Below, in pieces: positions 8,552-17,255 of a stretch of DNA of 64,000 nt; within the stretch, counting starts at the first letter, position 1, and each line of letters opens with the position of its first letter. Below the pieces are notes generated by a model, which was not told where the DNA came from, did not search any database, and worked only from the letters and a program-made list of their open reading frames with translations. The stretch spans positions 1,612,001 to 1,676,000 of the forward strand of contig OZ244968.1 of NCBI GenBank assembly GCA_965222645.1, written 5' to 3'. Source of the DNA: JABDMH01 sp965222645. Its GTDB lineage: Bacteria; Bacteroidota; Bacteroidia; Chitinophagales; Saprospiraceae. A program made the position numbers and the translations under genes.

Positions 8552-11500
8552 ATGAATTTGCAACCGTCCCATGAGATCCGAAAAGGACTTTTCCTTTGCC
8601 TTTTATCCGTTTTTTTTCTCGGCCTTTTTACGCCATTTGATCCACAGCAACCGGGACTCGAATCATTGCAGGCGATAAATCCTTATCTGAATAATAAATT
8701 TCCTACAAAGGATATCAGCTCAGTAACAGACCTTGAGATTGTAAGAGCCTTTCCTAATTTGATTTTTACCGATCCCATTTCGATGATCGAACTGCCCGAT
8801 CGATCTGGTTTCTATATTGCAGGTAAACAAGGAAAAATATGGGAGATATCAAAGAATGAAAATACAAGTACGAAGCATTTGCGATTAGATTTTTCGAACA
8901 GAGTGGAAATCGATGGTGATGCAGGTCTGATGAATATCGTTCTTCATCCTGATTTTGATGTCTCTTCCAGCCCTAATCGGGGATACATTTATGCCCTCTA
9001 TCGTTATCATCCACTGGGAGATCGTCCTAGTTGCCATGACGACGCCTATGTAAGGCTTTCTAGATTTACAAGACCTGATGGTAGTGATAATTTTGATCCG
9101 GCTTCTGAATTTGTACTAATACAACAATTTGACACACACTGCTGGCATAATGGAGGAGGGATGTTTTTTGGTCCGAATGATGGTTTTCTATATTTTACGA
9201 TAGGTGATGCCGGTGGCTCATTTGACAATTTTGGGACAGCTCAGCAGATCGACGAGATGCTGCTGGGAGGGCTATTCAGAATAGATGTTGATAATGATCC
9301 GACTCGCTCTCATCCCATACGTAGACAACCTGTCGATCCCAGCCACAATCTTCCCGAAAATAGCTACACGCAGGGCTATGGTATCCCCAACGACAACCCA
9401 TGGCTCGATCCTGCAGGATCCCTTTTAGAAGAATTTTATGCCCTGGGACTTCGATCGCCTCACAGGGCAAGTATCGATGAAGTCTCAGGTGATATTTGGG
9501 TCGGCGATGTAGGGCAGGGATCGCGAGAAGAAATCTCCAGAATCGTGAAAGGTGGTAACTACCAGTGGCCCTTTTTTGAGGGTTTTAAGTATCTGGAGGC
9601 TCCACCTTCTCCCTTGATTGGCACCAGTGAACCACCGGTGTATGACTATGAACGCGGTGATGGAAATGCCGTGATTGGAGGATTTGTATATCGAGGTAAT
9701 AAGTTTTCTTCAGCTTTAGAAGGAAAATACATTTTTGGTGACCACGGCAGCCAGAACATTTGGATGCTGGATCCTTCCAGTGGTGCAGTACAATATTTAA
9801 AGACCCTAGACGATAATGATGGCAGCGGTGATAAGGACGGGATCTCTTCGTTTGCAACAGATCAAAATGGCAATGTTTATATCCTTAAGCTCTACGGAAC
9901 AAACCTGAATGGAGGTAAAATCTATAAGCTGAAGCGCAGCTCTAATGCTCAGGAGCCTCCCAGCTTGCTTTCACAGACCAGTGCTTTCACCAATTTGTCA
10001 ACTATGACCCCGGCCAGTGGTCTGATCCCGTACGGCGTGAACACCCCTCTATGGTCTGATCGGGCAGTCAAAACAAGATGGGTTGCGATCCCAAATAATG
10101 GCTCCCCTAATCAACCGGTGGCATTTTCGCCAACATCAGAGTGGCAATTTCCAGATGGTACGGTCTTCGTAAAGCACTTTGAGTTAGCCCTAGATCTTAG
10201 GAATCCAGGCGTCACCAGACCCGTGGAAACGAGATTTCTTATTAGGGAAGCAGACGGCGGCGTGTACGGTGTCACTTACAAGTGGAATGCGCAGGCCACA
10301 GATGCAGATCTCCTCCTCACTTCTGACACAAGCGTCTTTTCGATCATCAATGAAGATGGATCAGCAGGCACTCAAAAATGGGAATTTCCAAGCCGTGTAG
10401 ATTGCAAAACTTGCCATAATACCAATGCAGGATTTGTCCTCGGTGTCAAAACCTGGCATCTCAATGGGGATTTCACGTACCCACAAACGGGCGTCACAGA
10501 CAACCAACTACACACCTGGGAGCACCTTGGAATCTTTGGGAGTAGTATGAATCACAACGACATTCCCACATTCCTAAAGGCTGAACCTCTGCAAAATCAA
10601 AGTGCCAGTTTGGAAACAAGAGTCCGGTCATATCTGGATGCCAATTGCTCCTTTTGTCATCGACCCGGGGGTGTAGAAGGTGTTTTTGACGGAAGATTTA
10701 CTACTCCCATTGCGAATCAAAACTTGATTAATACACTGGGTATCAGTAGAAATACTCCACCTGACCATGTGATCGTAAAACCCGGGGATCCAGCAAATTC
10801 TGAACTCTGGATTCGCGATAATAGCATCGGTGCGGAAAATAGCATGCCACCCCTGGCAAAGAATGTGAGAGATGATCTCTACATATCCGTCCTCACTGCT
10901 TGGATAAATGGCCTAGGTGGTTCCGGCTGTGAGAATGTCGGCGACCCCTGTGATGATGGTGATCCTTGTACAGCCGGAGAAACAATCCAGGCTGATTGCA
11001 CTTGTGGTGGGGGCACCTTGGTCGATAATGATAATGACAGCATTTGCGACTCAGATCCATCTGATAATTGTCAGGGACCAAACACTGGAGATCCTTGTGA
11101 TGATGGTGACCCAAACACACATGGAGACCAAATTGACCAAAATTGTGTTTGTACGGGAACTCCATCCACAAGTGATGAAATCTGTCGTACCATTTCTCGA
11201 GGAGAAGATGATGCCGAAGAACAGACCTCAGGCAATGTCGCCTTCGGCAGCACTGACATCGAGTTGATCCGGGAAAACAGTGACCAAATCGTGGGATTGC
11301 GATTTGAAAACATTGCTATTCCAAACGGTGCGACAATAGATCAGGCTTTCATTCAGTTTCAAACCGACGAACCCAACAATATCGACCCGTGCGATCTCAT
11401 ATTCTCCGGCCAATCCATTGACAATGCTCCATCTTTCACTACAGAGGTTGAAAACATCAGCTCAAGATCAAAAACAGTGGCCAATGTCACCTGGTCTCCG

Positions 11501-13360
11501 CCAAATTGGAACACAGTTCCTCAACGAGGTCCCGACCAAAAAACGCCAAATCTGGCTCTAATTATCCAGGAGATTGTTAATCGACCGGGATTTGTTTCCG
11601 GTAATGCTATCGCAATCATTGTCGAAGGCAACGGTAAGAGAGTAGCTGAGTCCTTCAATGGAGATCAGCAGGGTGCTCCGGAGCTTTGCATTAGTTATTC
11701 GACAGGTGGAGGTGGATGTAGCGGTGTAACAGTGGGGGATCCATGTGATGATGGAAATCCATGTACAATAAATACTACAATTCAACCGGATTGTTCCTGT
11801 GGAGGTGGTCAAACCCAAGATCAGGACGGAGATGGATTTTGTGGAGCGCAAGATTGTGATGACAATCCAGAAACAGGTGCCGGTTGTCATACTGACTGTC
11901 TGACTTTTTACCGGGATCAGGATGGCGACGGATATGGAGATCCTGCGATCACCGTGAATAGATGTACAGCTCCTGATGGCTACGTTGGAAACAGTGATGA
12001 TTGCAACGATAGTGACATTGGAATAGGCCGGGTAGGTGATCCCTGTGATGATGGAGATATATGTACGACAGGGGAAACGATACAAAGTGATTGTTCATGT
12101 GGGGGCGGCACGAATCAAGATCTGGACGGTGATGGTGTATGTGGCGGACAGGATTGCGATGATGATCCAATCACCGGTGCAACATGTAGCGACAATTGTC
12201 AGACTTTCTTTCGAGATCAGGATCAAGATGGCCTGGGTGACCCTGCTGTCTCAACGCAGAGATGTATTGCACCTCAAGGATATGTTTCGAACAGCGAAGA
12301 TTGCGACGACACAAATAGCAGTATCGGAAAAGTGGGAGATCCCTGTGACGATCAAGAAAATTGTACGACTGGAGAAGTACTTCAGGCGGATTGCTCTTGC
12401 GGAGGTGGCTCCATTGTAGATGAAGATAATGACGGAGTGTGCGATTTTGATCCCGAGGATGATTGTGAAGGACCCAACAGCGGATCACCTTGCGATGATA
12501 ATGATCCGCTTACAATGGACGACAGGATCCAGGAAGATTGCAGTTGTCATGGGACACAAGTCGACCTCTGCGCAAATGGCAACCCGAAAGTTACCATCTC
12601 CAGTGAGAACTTCGACTCGGATTGGGGTATTTGGAATGATGGAGGCAAAAACTGCACACGTTCAACAAAGCATGCTAATAGTTCACCCTACTCAATACAG
12701 ATTAGAAATAAAGGGAATAGTAGCTCAATGTATACAGATGTCCTTGACTTGTCAGTATACAATGCTGTCGAAATCTCCTTTGAATATCTACCATCATCCA
12801 TGGAAGGAAGTGATGCATTCAGATTAGAAATCTCTAATAATGGAGGAAATTCTTATGTGTTGATCCGAGAATGGACCACTGCCGATTTCAGTAATAAGCA
12901 ATGGCATCACGAATCACTCGTGATTGACGGCACTCTTTTATCTTCTGCAACCAGCTTGCGCTTTATCTGCAACGCCGGCAATAATGGGGATCAAGTACAT
13001 ATAGACGACGTGAGGATTGATGGTTGTGCCTCTACACTTTCTGGAAAAGCATTGCAAACATCCAGGTTTGGTATTGAGAATAGAACGCCTCATACCTCTA
13101 AACTGAAAGTCAGTGTTTTCCCAAATCCCTTTGAAAGCAGGTTTGTGATCAATATCAACAAGCCCGATCCGGCCTTGCAGCGCGCAGCTTTGCAAATTAT
13201 GGACATTAGTGGTCGGGTCTTTTATGAGAAGCTTGATTGTCCTTTTAATCAAAATTTCCTGGTGGATCTCGAAGACCTCAATGTACCTGAAATCTTATTA
13301 ATCAGGATACTCGTACCTGGAGACTCTATAATGGTGAGGGCTGTACGGCTTTCGCAATAG
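8552..13360 (+). CDS. Giant secreted PQQ-type sugar dehydrogenase / diheme cytochrome fusion, T9SS
   Basis: A 1602-residue protein started at the ATG at 8552, followed by a signal-like hydrophobic stretch. In order: a soluble aldose/glucose-sorbosone dehydrogenase beta-propeller (about 8720-9940; GLRSPHR, WVGDVGQGSREEISRI, GGNYQWP); an SO2930-like diheme cytochrome region (about 9950-10910) with CKTCH at 10403-10417, CSFCH at 10646-10660 and a possible Met ligand in SMPP; Cys/Asp-rich repeats; a DNRLRE-like beta-sandwich (about 11180-11710); more Cys/Asp repeats to 12560; a jelly-roll domain (about 12590-13030); and a T9SS tail (VFPNPFESRFVI). It probably oxidises a sugar at the cell surface and passes electrons to its own hemes (inference). 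Neighbours do not show the final electron acceptor. Confidence 0.9.
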   Translation: MNLQPSHEIRKGLFLCLLSVFFLGLFTPFDPQQPGLESLQAINPYLNNKFPTKDISSVTDLEIVRAFPNLIFTDPISMIELPDRSGFYIAGKQGKIWEISKNENTSTKHLRLDFSNRVEIDGDAGLMNIVLHPDFDVSSSPNRGYIYALYRYHPLGDRPSCHDDAYVRLSRFTRPDGSDNFDPASEFVLIQQFDTHCWHNGGGMFFGPNDGFLYFTIGDAGGSFDNFGTAQQIDEMLLGGLFRIDVDNDPTRSHPIRRQPVDPSHNLPENSYTQGYGIPNDNPWLDPAGSLLEEFYALGLRSPHRASIDEVSGDIWVGDVGQGSREEISRIVKGGNYQWPFFEGFKYLEAPPSPLIGTSEPPVYDYERGDGNAVIGGFVYRGNKFSSALEGKYIFGDHGSQNIWMLDPSSGAVQYLKTLDDNDGSGDKDGISSFATDQNGNVYILKLYGTNLNGGKIYKLKRSSNAQEPPSLLSQTSAFTNLSTMTPASGLIPYGVNTPLWSDRAVKTRWVAIPNNGSPNQPVAFSPTSEWQFPDGTVFVKHFELALDLRNPGVTRPVETRFLIREADGGVYGVTYKWNAQATDADLLLTSDTSVFSIINEDGSAGTQKWEFPSRVDCKTCHNTNAGFVLGVKTWHLNGDFTYPQTGVTDNQLHTWEHLGIFGSSMNHNDIPTFLKAEPLQNQSASLETRVRSYLDANCSFCHRPGGVEGVFDGRFTTPIANQNLINTLGISRNTPPDHVIVKPGDPANSELWIRDNSIGAENSMPPLAKNVRDDLYISVLTAWINGLGGSGCENVGDPCDDGDPCTAGETIQADCTCGGGTLVDNDNDSICDSDPSDNCQGPNTGDPCDDGDPNTHGDQIDQNCVCTGTPSTSDEICRTISRGEDDAEEQTSGNVAFGSTDIELIRENSDQIVGLRFENIAIPNGATIDQAFIQFQTDEPNNIDPCDLIFSGQSIDNAPSFTTEVENISSRSKTVANVTWSPPNWNTVPQRGPDQKTPNLALIIQEIVNRPGFVSGNAIAIIVEGNGKRVAESFNGDQQGAPELCISYSTGGGGCSGVTVGDPCDDGNPCTINTTIQPDCSCGGGQTQDQDGDGFCGAQDCDDNPETGAGCHTDCLTFYRDQDGDGYGDPAITVNRCTAPDGYVGNSDDCNDSDIGIGRVGDPCDDGDICTTGETIQSDCSCGGGTNQDLDGDGVCGGQDCDDDPITGATCSDNCQTFFRDQDQDGLGDPAVSTQRCIAPQGYVSNSEDCDDTNSSIGKVGDPCDDQENCTTGEVLQADCSCGGGSIVDEDNDGVCDFDPEDDCEGPNSGSPCDDNDPLTMDDRIQEDCSCHGTQVDLCANGNPKVTISSENFDSDWGIWNDGGKNCTRSTKHANSSPYSIQIRNKGNSSSMYTDVLDLSVYNAVEISFEYLPSSMEGSDAFRLEISNNGGNSYVLIREWTTADFSNKQWHHESLVIDGTLLSSATSLRFICNAGNNGDQVHIDDVRIDGCASTLSGKALQTSRFGIENRTPHTSKLKVSVFPNPFESRFVININKPDPALQRAALQIMDISGRVFYEKLDCPFNQNFLVDLEDLNVPEILLIRILVPGDSIMVRAVRLSQ
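10937..12560 (+). repeat. Six-copy Cys/Asp-rich GDPCDDG coding repeats
   Basis: The fusion protein holds six copies of a short module with the pattern GDPCDDG...C..GETIQ.DCSCGGG. Two lie before and four after the DNRLRE-like domain. The later copies are joined by DQDGDGxGDP and DCDD segments that resemble calcium-binding thrombospondin type 3 or EF-hand-like loops. Regular cysteine spacing suggests disulfides, and the Asp runs suggest bound calcium; both are inferences. Confidence 0.8.
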
Positions 13361-13714
13361 AATTGATTGAACGCAATAACCGAATATCATATGAGGTAAT
13401 GATAGCCTATATTGTGGGCTGACTCAGAGGTATCTCTGATAGATCGCTTTTGATGGCTCATTTTCCCATCGAAAAACTTGGATGTTTAATGAAAAAGACC
13501 AACCTTTGATGCAATTGTTACCAAGTGACTCTTCAAATGTGAAGCACTCAAACCTAATTGTCTCTAATTTGGAAAAACTATTACTTGTTAGTAAATAACA
13601 CTGACCCAAGGAATTCGCCCGTTTGTGAAACCCGTTAAAACACACTGCCTTAAATTAGGGATCGACGTATGTTTTTCGCAATAGGCAAATTATCGATGTG
13701 ATGGTGCCTTTATA

Positions 13715-13731
13715 ACTCTCACGTGGAGAGT
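13715..13731. promoter_or_regulatory. Inverted repeat, possible operator
   Basis: ACTCTC-acgtg-GAGAGT has 6-bp arms around a 5-bp centre. It lies about 290 bp upstream of the EPS export gene. It could be a regulator site or a short hairpin; there is no direct evidence for either. Confidence 0.25.
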
Positions 13732-13754
13732 GTTTACCATTTGCATTTCTTCCT

Positions 13755-13778
13755 ATGTTAGTTTATTCTAGCTAACAT
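13755..13778. promoter_or_regulatory. Inverted repeat, possible operator
   Basis: ATGTTAG and CTAACAT form 7-bp arms separated by 10 bp, about one to two helical turns centre to centre. The spacing suits a dimeric DNA-binding regulator upstream of the EPS locus, but a chance AT-rich match cannot be excluded. Confidence 0.25.
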
Positions 13779-14021
13779 TTCATTAGGGTTTCTCATGATT
13801 GGTGCAGGAGCACTTGTGTCGACATTTTCAACCCGTATTTAACCAAAAAAATACTTATAAACCAGACCTCAATATCGACCAGATCGATTGGACTGTAATG
13901 ATCGTGATGACATCGTGATTATTTCGAAAGGGGTGGGTATGACTCAAATTACGTTTTGGCATAAGTGCTCTGCGACTTATGGAGGGCGAAGCCATGTCAA
14001 ACTCAATAACTTCATCAAACT

Positions 14022-14843
14022 ATGAACTCTTCCAAAACTAAACCAATAGCTAAAATTCGACTCTGTACCAACACCTTTTGTTTCCTGATAATTGCTGTCT
14101 ATTTGCTTACTGTACAGTCCTGTGTCTCGTATGAAAACATCCTAAATTATCAACGGGATCTCCAGTTTGACACTACAGTGATCGAGAACCTTACTGAAAT
14201 AAGAATTCAACCCAATGATGTGCTTGACATCAAAGTGTTTAGTTCTGATATGGAAACTGCAGCTCCGTTTAACCTCGGGCCCATTGACAACTACCGAAAC
14301 AACGGTGGCAACATTGAGAGTATTCAATTGAGCGGATACCTGGTCGACGCCAAAGGAGAGATTGATTTTCCGGTGTTGGGAAAAGTTTCCCTGGGAGGGG
14401 TCTCGACAAGTGAAGCCAAACAGGTCATTTTGGAGCAACTCAACAGGTATCTGAAAGACCCCGTTGTAAATATCAGGTTATTGAATTTCAAAATTTCGGT
14501 AACCGGCGAAGTGGCCCGGCCTGGTATTTTCAATATTATTAACGAACGGATTACCCTGCCTGAAGCCATTGGAAGAGCCGGTGACTTCACCAACTATGCA
14601 GACAGGACAAATGTCTTGTTAATTCGAGAGATCGATGGTGTGCGCTCATTTCACAATATAGATATGCAGACCGCTGGCCTTTTTAAGTCGGAAACATACT
14701 TTCTCAAACAAAATGATCATCTATATATCCAGCCCCTAAAAGCAAAAACTGGTGCCATCGGGGATCAAACCAATGAAACCATTTCCTTCGTTGTATCTGG
14801 CGCTACACTTATCGCTGTAATTGTAGGCATATTGGCCAAATGA
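14022..14843 (+). CDS. Polysaccharide export lipoprotein (Wza-like OPX)
   Basis: A 273-residue protein with a lipoprotein signal ending in LTVQSC (Cys 34). The Poly_export domain follows (IQPNDVLDIKVFSSD...IQLSGYLVDAKGEIDFPVLGKVSLGGVS), then an SLBB-like domain (KISVTGEVARPGIFNIINERITLPEAIGRAGDF). The extreme C-terminus (about 253-273) is a hydrophobic helix, which may cross the outer membrane as in Wza. It should form the outer-membrane exit channel for the polymer made by the genes downstream and pair with the co-polymerase 30 bp later. It is the first gene of the long plus-strand EPS locus. Confidence 0.93.
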   Translation: MNSSKTKPIAKIRLCTNTFCFLIIAVYLLTVQSCVSYENILNYQRDLQFDTTVIENLTEIRIQPNDVLDIKVFSSDMETAAPFNLGPIDNYRNNGGNIESIQLSGYLVDAKGEIDFPVLGKVSLGGVSTSEAKQVILEQLNRYLKDPVVNIRLLNFKISVTGEVARPGIFNIINERITLPEAIGRAGDFTNYADRTNVLLIREIDGVRSFHNIDMQTAGLFKSETYFLKQNDHLYIQPLKAKTGAIGDQTNETISFVVSGATLIAVIVGILAK

Positions 14844-14873
14844 TTCATTGCATAAAATCTAAAAAATAGAAAC

Positions 14874-17198
14874 ATGGATCTTCGAAGCCTTCTGGCAATG
14901 AATGATAATAACGTCAAAGACGAGATAAACTACAGGGAGCTATTGCACACGTACTTAATAAGCAAATGGTATTGGTACGTACTCGGGCTGGCCATGTGTC
15001 TGGGCTTGGCATATGTTTATGCAGGGACTATTCCTCCCGCTTACGCAATAAAAAGTAAAATTCTCTTGAAGGAAGATCGTGATAATTACGATCCGAATGA
15101 TTGGCTAAAACACAATCTAAACCAGGCTAATACTTCTGAGAATGTCAACAATGAAATTCAAATTCTAAGTTCGTATTCCCTCATGTATTCGGTGGTCAAA
15201 GACCTCGATCTCGACATCAACTACTTTTGGAAAGATGACAGGAGAACACGCAGTGCGTTTATTGATTCGCCAGTTAGTATTGACACTTTCTCTCTGTCCA
15301 GGAGCAGCCTCTACGGACTGACCCTGATGATAAAGCCAGTGGGAGAATGTGATTTTGCATTGTACAAGGAGGATACGCTACTGGGAGAGTATTCCTATGA
15401 TTCTCTTTTTGTCAATGAATATGGAACCTTCGAAGTAAATTTATCCGGACAGGAGTATTACGAATCCCATGGGGATCTTTGCGTGCAATTCCTGGATGCA
15501 GCTGCACTTGCCCAGGGCTACGTGAGTAGCTTGGATATTCAACTGATAGATCTCAACTCTTCAACACTTGAAATATATACCGAAGATGAGGTGCCCGACC
15601 GGGGTATTGCCGTCTTAAATACTCTGCTCGAAAATTATTCACTTGTCTCGACACGAGATAACGACGAGCTCACTCAGAATACCTTGAGTTTTCTTGATGA
15701 GAGATTGCTGGACGTAGCGGATGAATTGAAAAAAGCGGAGTACAATCTGGAATCCTATAAAAGAAGCAATAACATTGCCGGGGAAACTAATTCAGATCTG
15801 AGCCTTGTATTGGAAAAAGCCAGTCAACTGAGTGGTGAGGCACAAAACTACAAGTTGCAGCTGAGTATTCTCAAATCGGTCAAAAATGATTTGGATGCAG
15901 GTCAAGGATCTTACAATTTGATCCCTGCAAATGTTGCAGCAATAAATAGTCAGTTGTCGAGCCTTATTCAACCCTATAATACATTAGTATTAGAGAGAAG
16001 GCATATACTCGAATCAGCACAGGCTTCGCATCCCAGTGTCGTTGCTGCTACTCAAAAGCTCAACCAACTTAAGAGTTCTATAGTTTCGACGATAGATAAC
16101 CTGGAGCGTGATTTCGAGCTTAAGCTTGAGATGGTCAACGAGCAATATGCAGGGACCTCAGGAAGGCTTCAGCGAGTACCGAGTAACGAGCGTCGCGTCC
16201 TTCAAATCCAACGAGATAAATCGATTGTGGAAGATCTCTATGTTTATATGCTGAAGAAGAGAGAAGAGACCGCGCTTTCGATGGTTTCCACCCCAAGCCG
16301 AATCGCCGTGATTGACCCTCCTTACAGCAGTGTGGAACCAGTGTCGCCAAATAAGAAGATCATATACTTTGGCGGGATTCTAGGGGGATTGGGAATACCA
16401 TTCATGTTGATTCTTACCATGGGATTGTTTAACACAACATTGAAATCAGAGGAGGAGATCAAGCAACTCCTGCCCGGGCAAAAGATTATGGGAAGGATAA
16501 ACCAGGCCAATGTGAAGGACAAGAAACAAATCGTGGTTTCGCGAAACAGCCGGACGTGGATTTCTGAGCGATTTAGATCTCTGCGCACGAACCTGCAACT
16601 CAATGCGGGTAATTCTATTCAGAGCATCATGGTCACTTCGAGTATTAGTGCAGAGGGAAAAACATTCATAGCACTTAATCTGGCTACCTCGTTTGCCCTT
16701 GCTCGTAAGAAGACAATTCTTCTTGACTTCGACATGAGAAATCCAAAATTAAGTAAGAATCTGGGAGACAACTCAGAGGATGGACTCAGCAACTACTTCT
16801 ACGATTATCAACGAATCGAGGACATCATTAAGGAATCCAAGATACATTCCAATCTCCAATATATTCCGAGTGGCCCCATTCCTCCAAATCCAACTGAATT
16901 AATTTCCGACCTCAAATTGGATATTCTGTTTAATTATTTATATGAAAATTATGACATTATTATAATCGATACTCCCCCTTTAGGTATCGTCACTGATGCT
17001 ATATTACTTAATAGCTATCTCACCCATACCCTTTACGTTGTGAGACCAGGATATACCAGGAAAGATGTCCTGGAGAGTTGTTGTGAGATTTTTGAAGAGA
17101 AAAAACTTGTAAACCCATCAATAATAATTAATGGTGTGAGCAAAGCGCAAAGCTACAGTAGGCACTATTATAAGTATTATAGCAATCAATCAAATTAA
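14874..17198 (+). CDS. Wzc-like polysaccharide co-polymerase / BY-kinase
   Basis: A 774-residue inner-membrane protein. A Wzz-type chain-length domain lies between two membrane helices (about 28-50 and 498-520), with a long coiled coil in the periplasmic part and a GNVR-like segment (VPSNERRVLQIQRDK). A cytoplasmic BY-kinase domain follows with Walker A SAEGKT (about 591-596), A' ILLDFDMR and Walker B IIIIDTPP (about 694). The tail is a tyrosine cluster, YSRHYYKYY (about 762-770), where family members autophosphorylate. It should control polymer length and export with the OPX lipoprotein. The matching PHP phosphatase lies at 46529-47308. Confidence 0.95.
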   Translation: MDLRSLLAMNDNNVKDEINYRELLHTYLISKWYWYVLGLAMCLGLAYVYAGTIPPAYAIKSKILLKEDRDNYDPNDWLKHNLNQANTSENVNNEIQILSSYSLMYSVVKDLDLDINYFWKDDRRTRSAFIDSPVSIDTFSLSRSSLYGLTLMIKPVGECDFALYKEDTLLGEYSYDSLFVNEYGTFEVNLSGQEYYESHGDLCVQFLDAAALAQGYVSSLDIQLIDLNSSTLEIYTEDEVPDRGIAVLNTLLENYSLVSTRDNDELTQNTLSFLDERLLDVADELKKAEYNLESYKRSNNIAGETNSDLSLVLEKASQLSGEAQNYKLQLSILKSVKNDLDAGQGSYNLIPANVAAINSQLSSLIQPYNTLVLERRHILESAQASHPSVVAATQKLNQLKSSIVSTIDNLERDFELKLEMVNEQYAGTSGRLQRVPSNERRVLQIQRDKSIVEDLYVYMLKKREETALSMVSTPSRIAVIDPPYSSVEPVSPNKKIIYFGGILGGLGIPFMLILTMGLFNTTLKSEEEIKQLLPGQKIMGRINQANVKDKKQIVVSRNSRTWISERFRSLRTNLQLNAGNSIQSIMVTSSISAEGKTFIALNLATSFALARKKTILLDFDMRNPKLSKNLGDNSEDGLSNYFYDYQRIEDIIKESKIHSNLQYIPSGPIPPNPTELISDLKLDILFNYLYENYDIIIIDTPPLGIVTDAILLNSYLTHTLYVVRPGYTRKDVLESCCEIFEEKKLVNPSIIINGVSKAQSYSRHYYKYYSNQSN

Positions 17199-17255
17199 TC
17201 AACCTTCAAATGCCTTAACATTATCGACTAAACTTGCAAAACACTTAAGACTACC

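Larger units (their letters stand above)
13361..14021. other. Intergenic region upstream of the EPS locus
   Basis: This 661-bp gap lies between the dehydrogenase fusion and the first EPS gene and should carry the EPS promoter and leader. It contains two short inverted repeats (13715-13731 and 13755-13778). Near 13948 TACGTTTT is one base off a TAnnTTTG -7 element. A 73-codon reverse frame at 13424-13645 shows no recognisable features. I see no RNA gene. Confidence 0.5.

Noticed and set aside
11558..12085. 175-codon reverse frame under the Cys/Asp repeats
   Set aside because: It is the antisense shadow of a low-complexity Asp/Cys-rich coding repeat, rich in Ile/Ser/Thr, with no independent support.
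13424..13645. 73-codon reverse frame upstream of the EPS locus
   Set aside because: No signal, motif or start context; likely chance.
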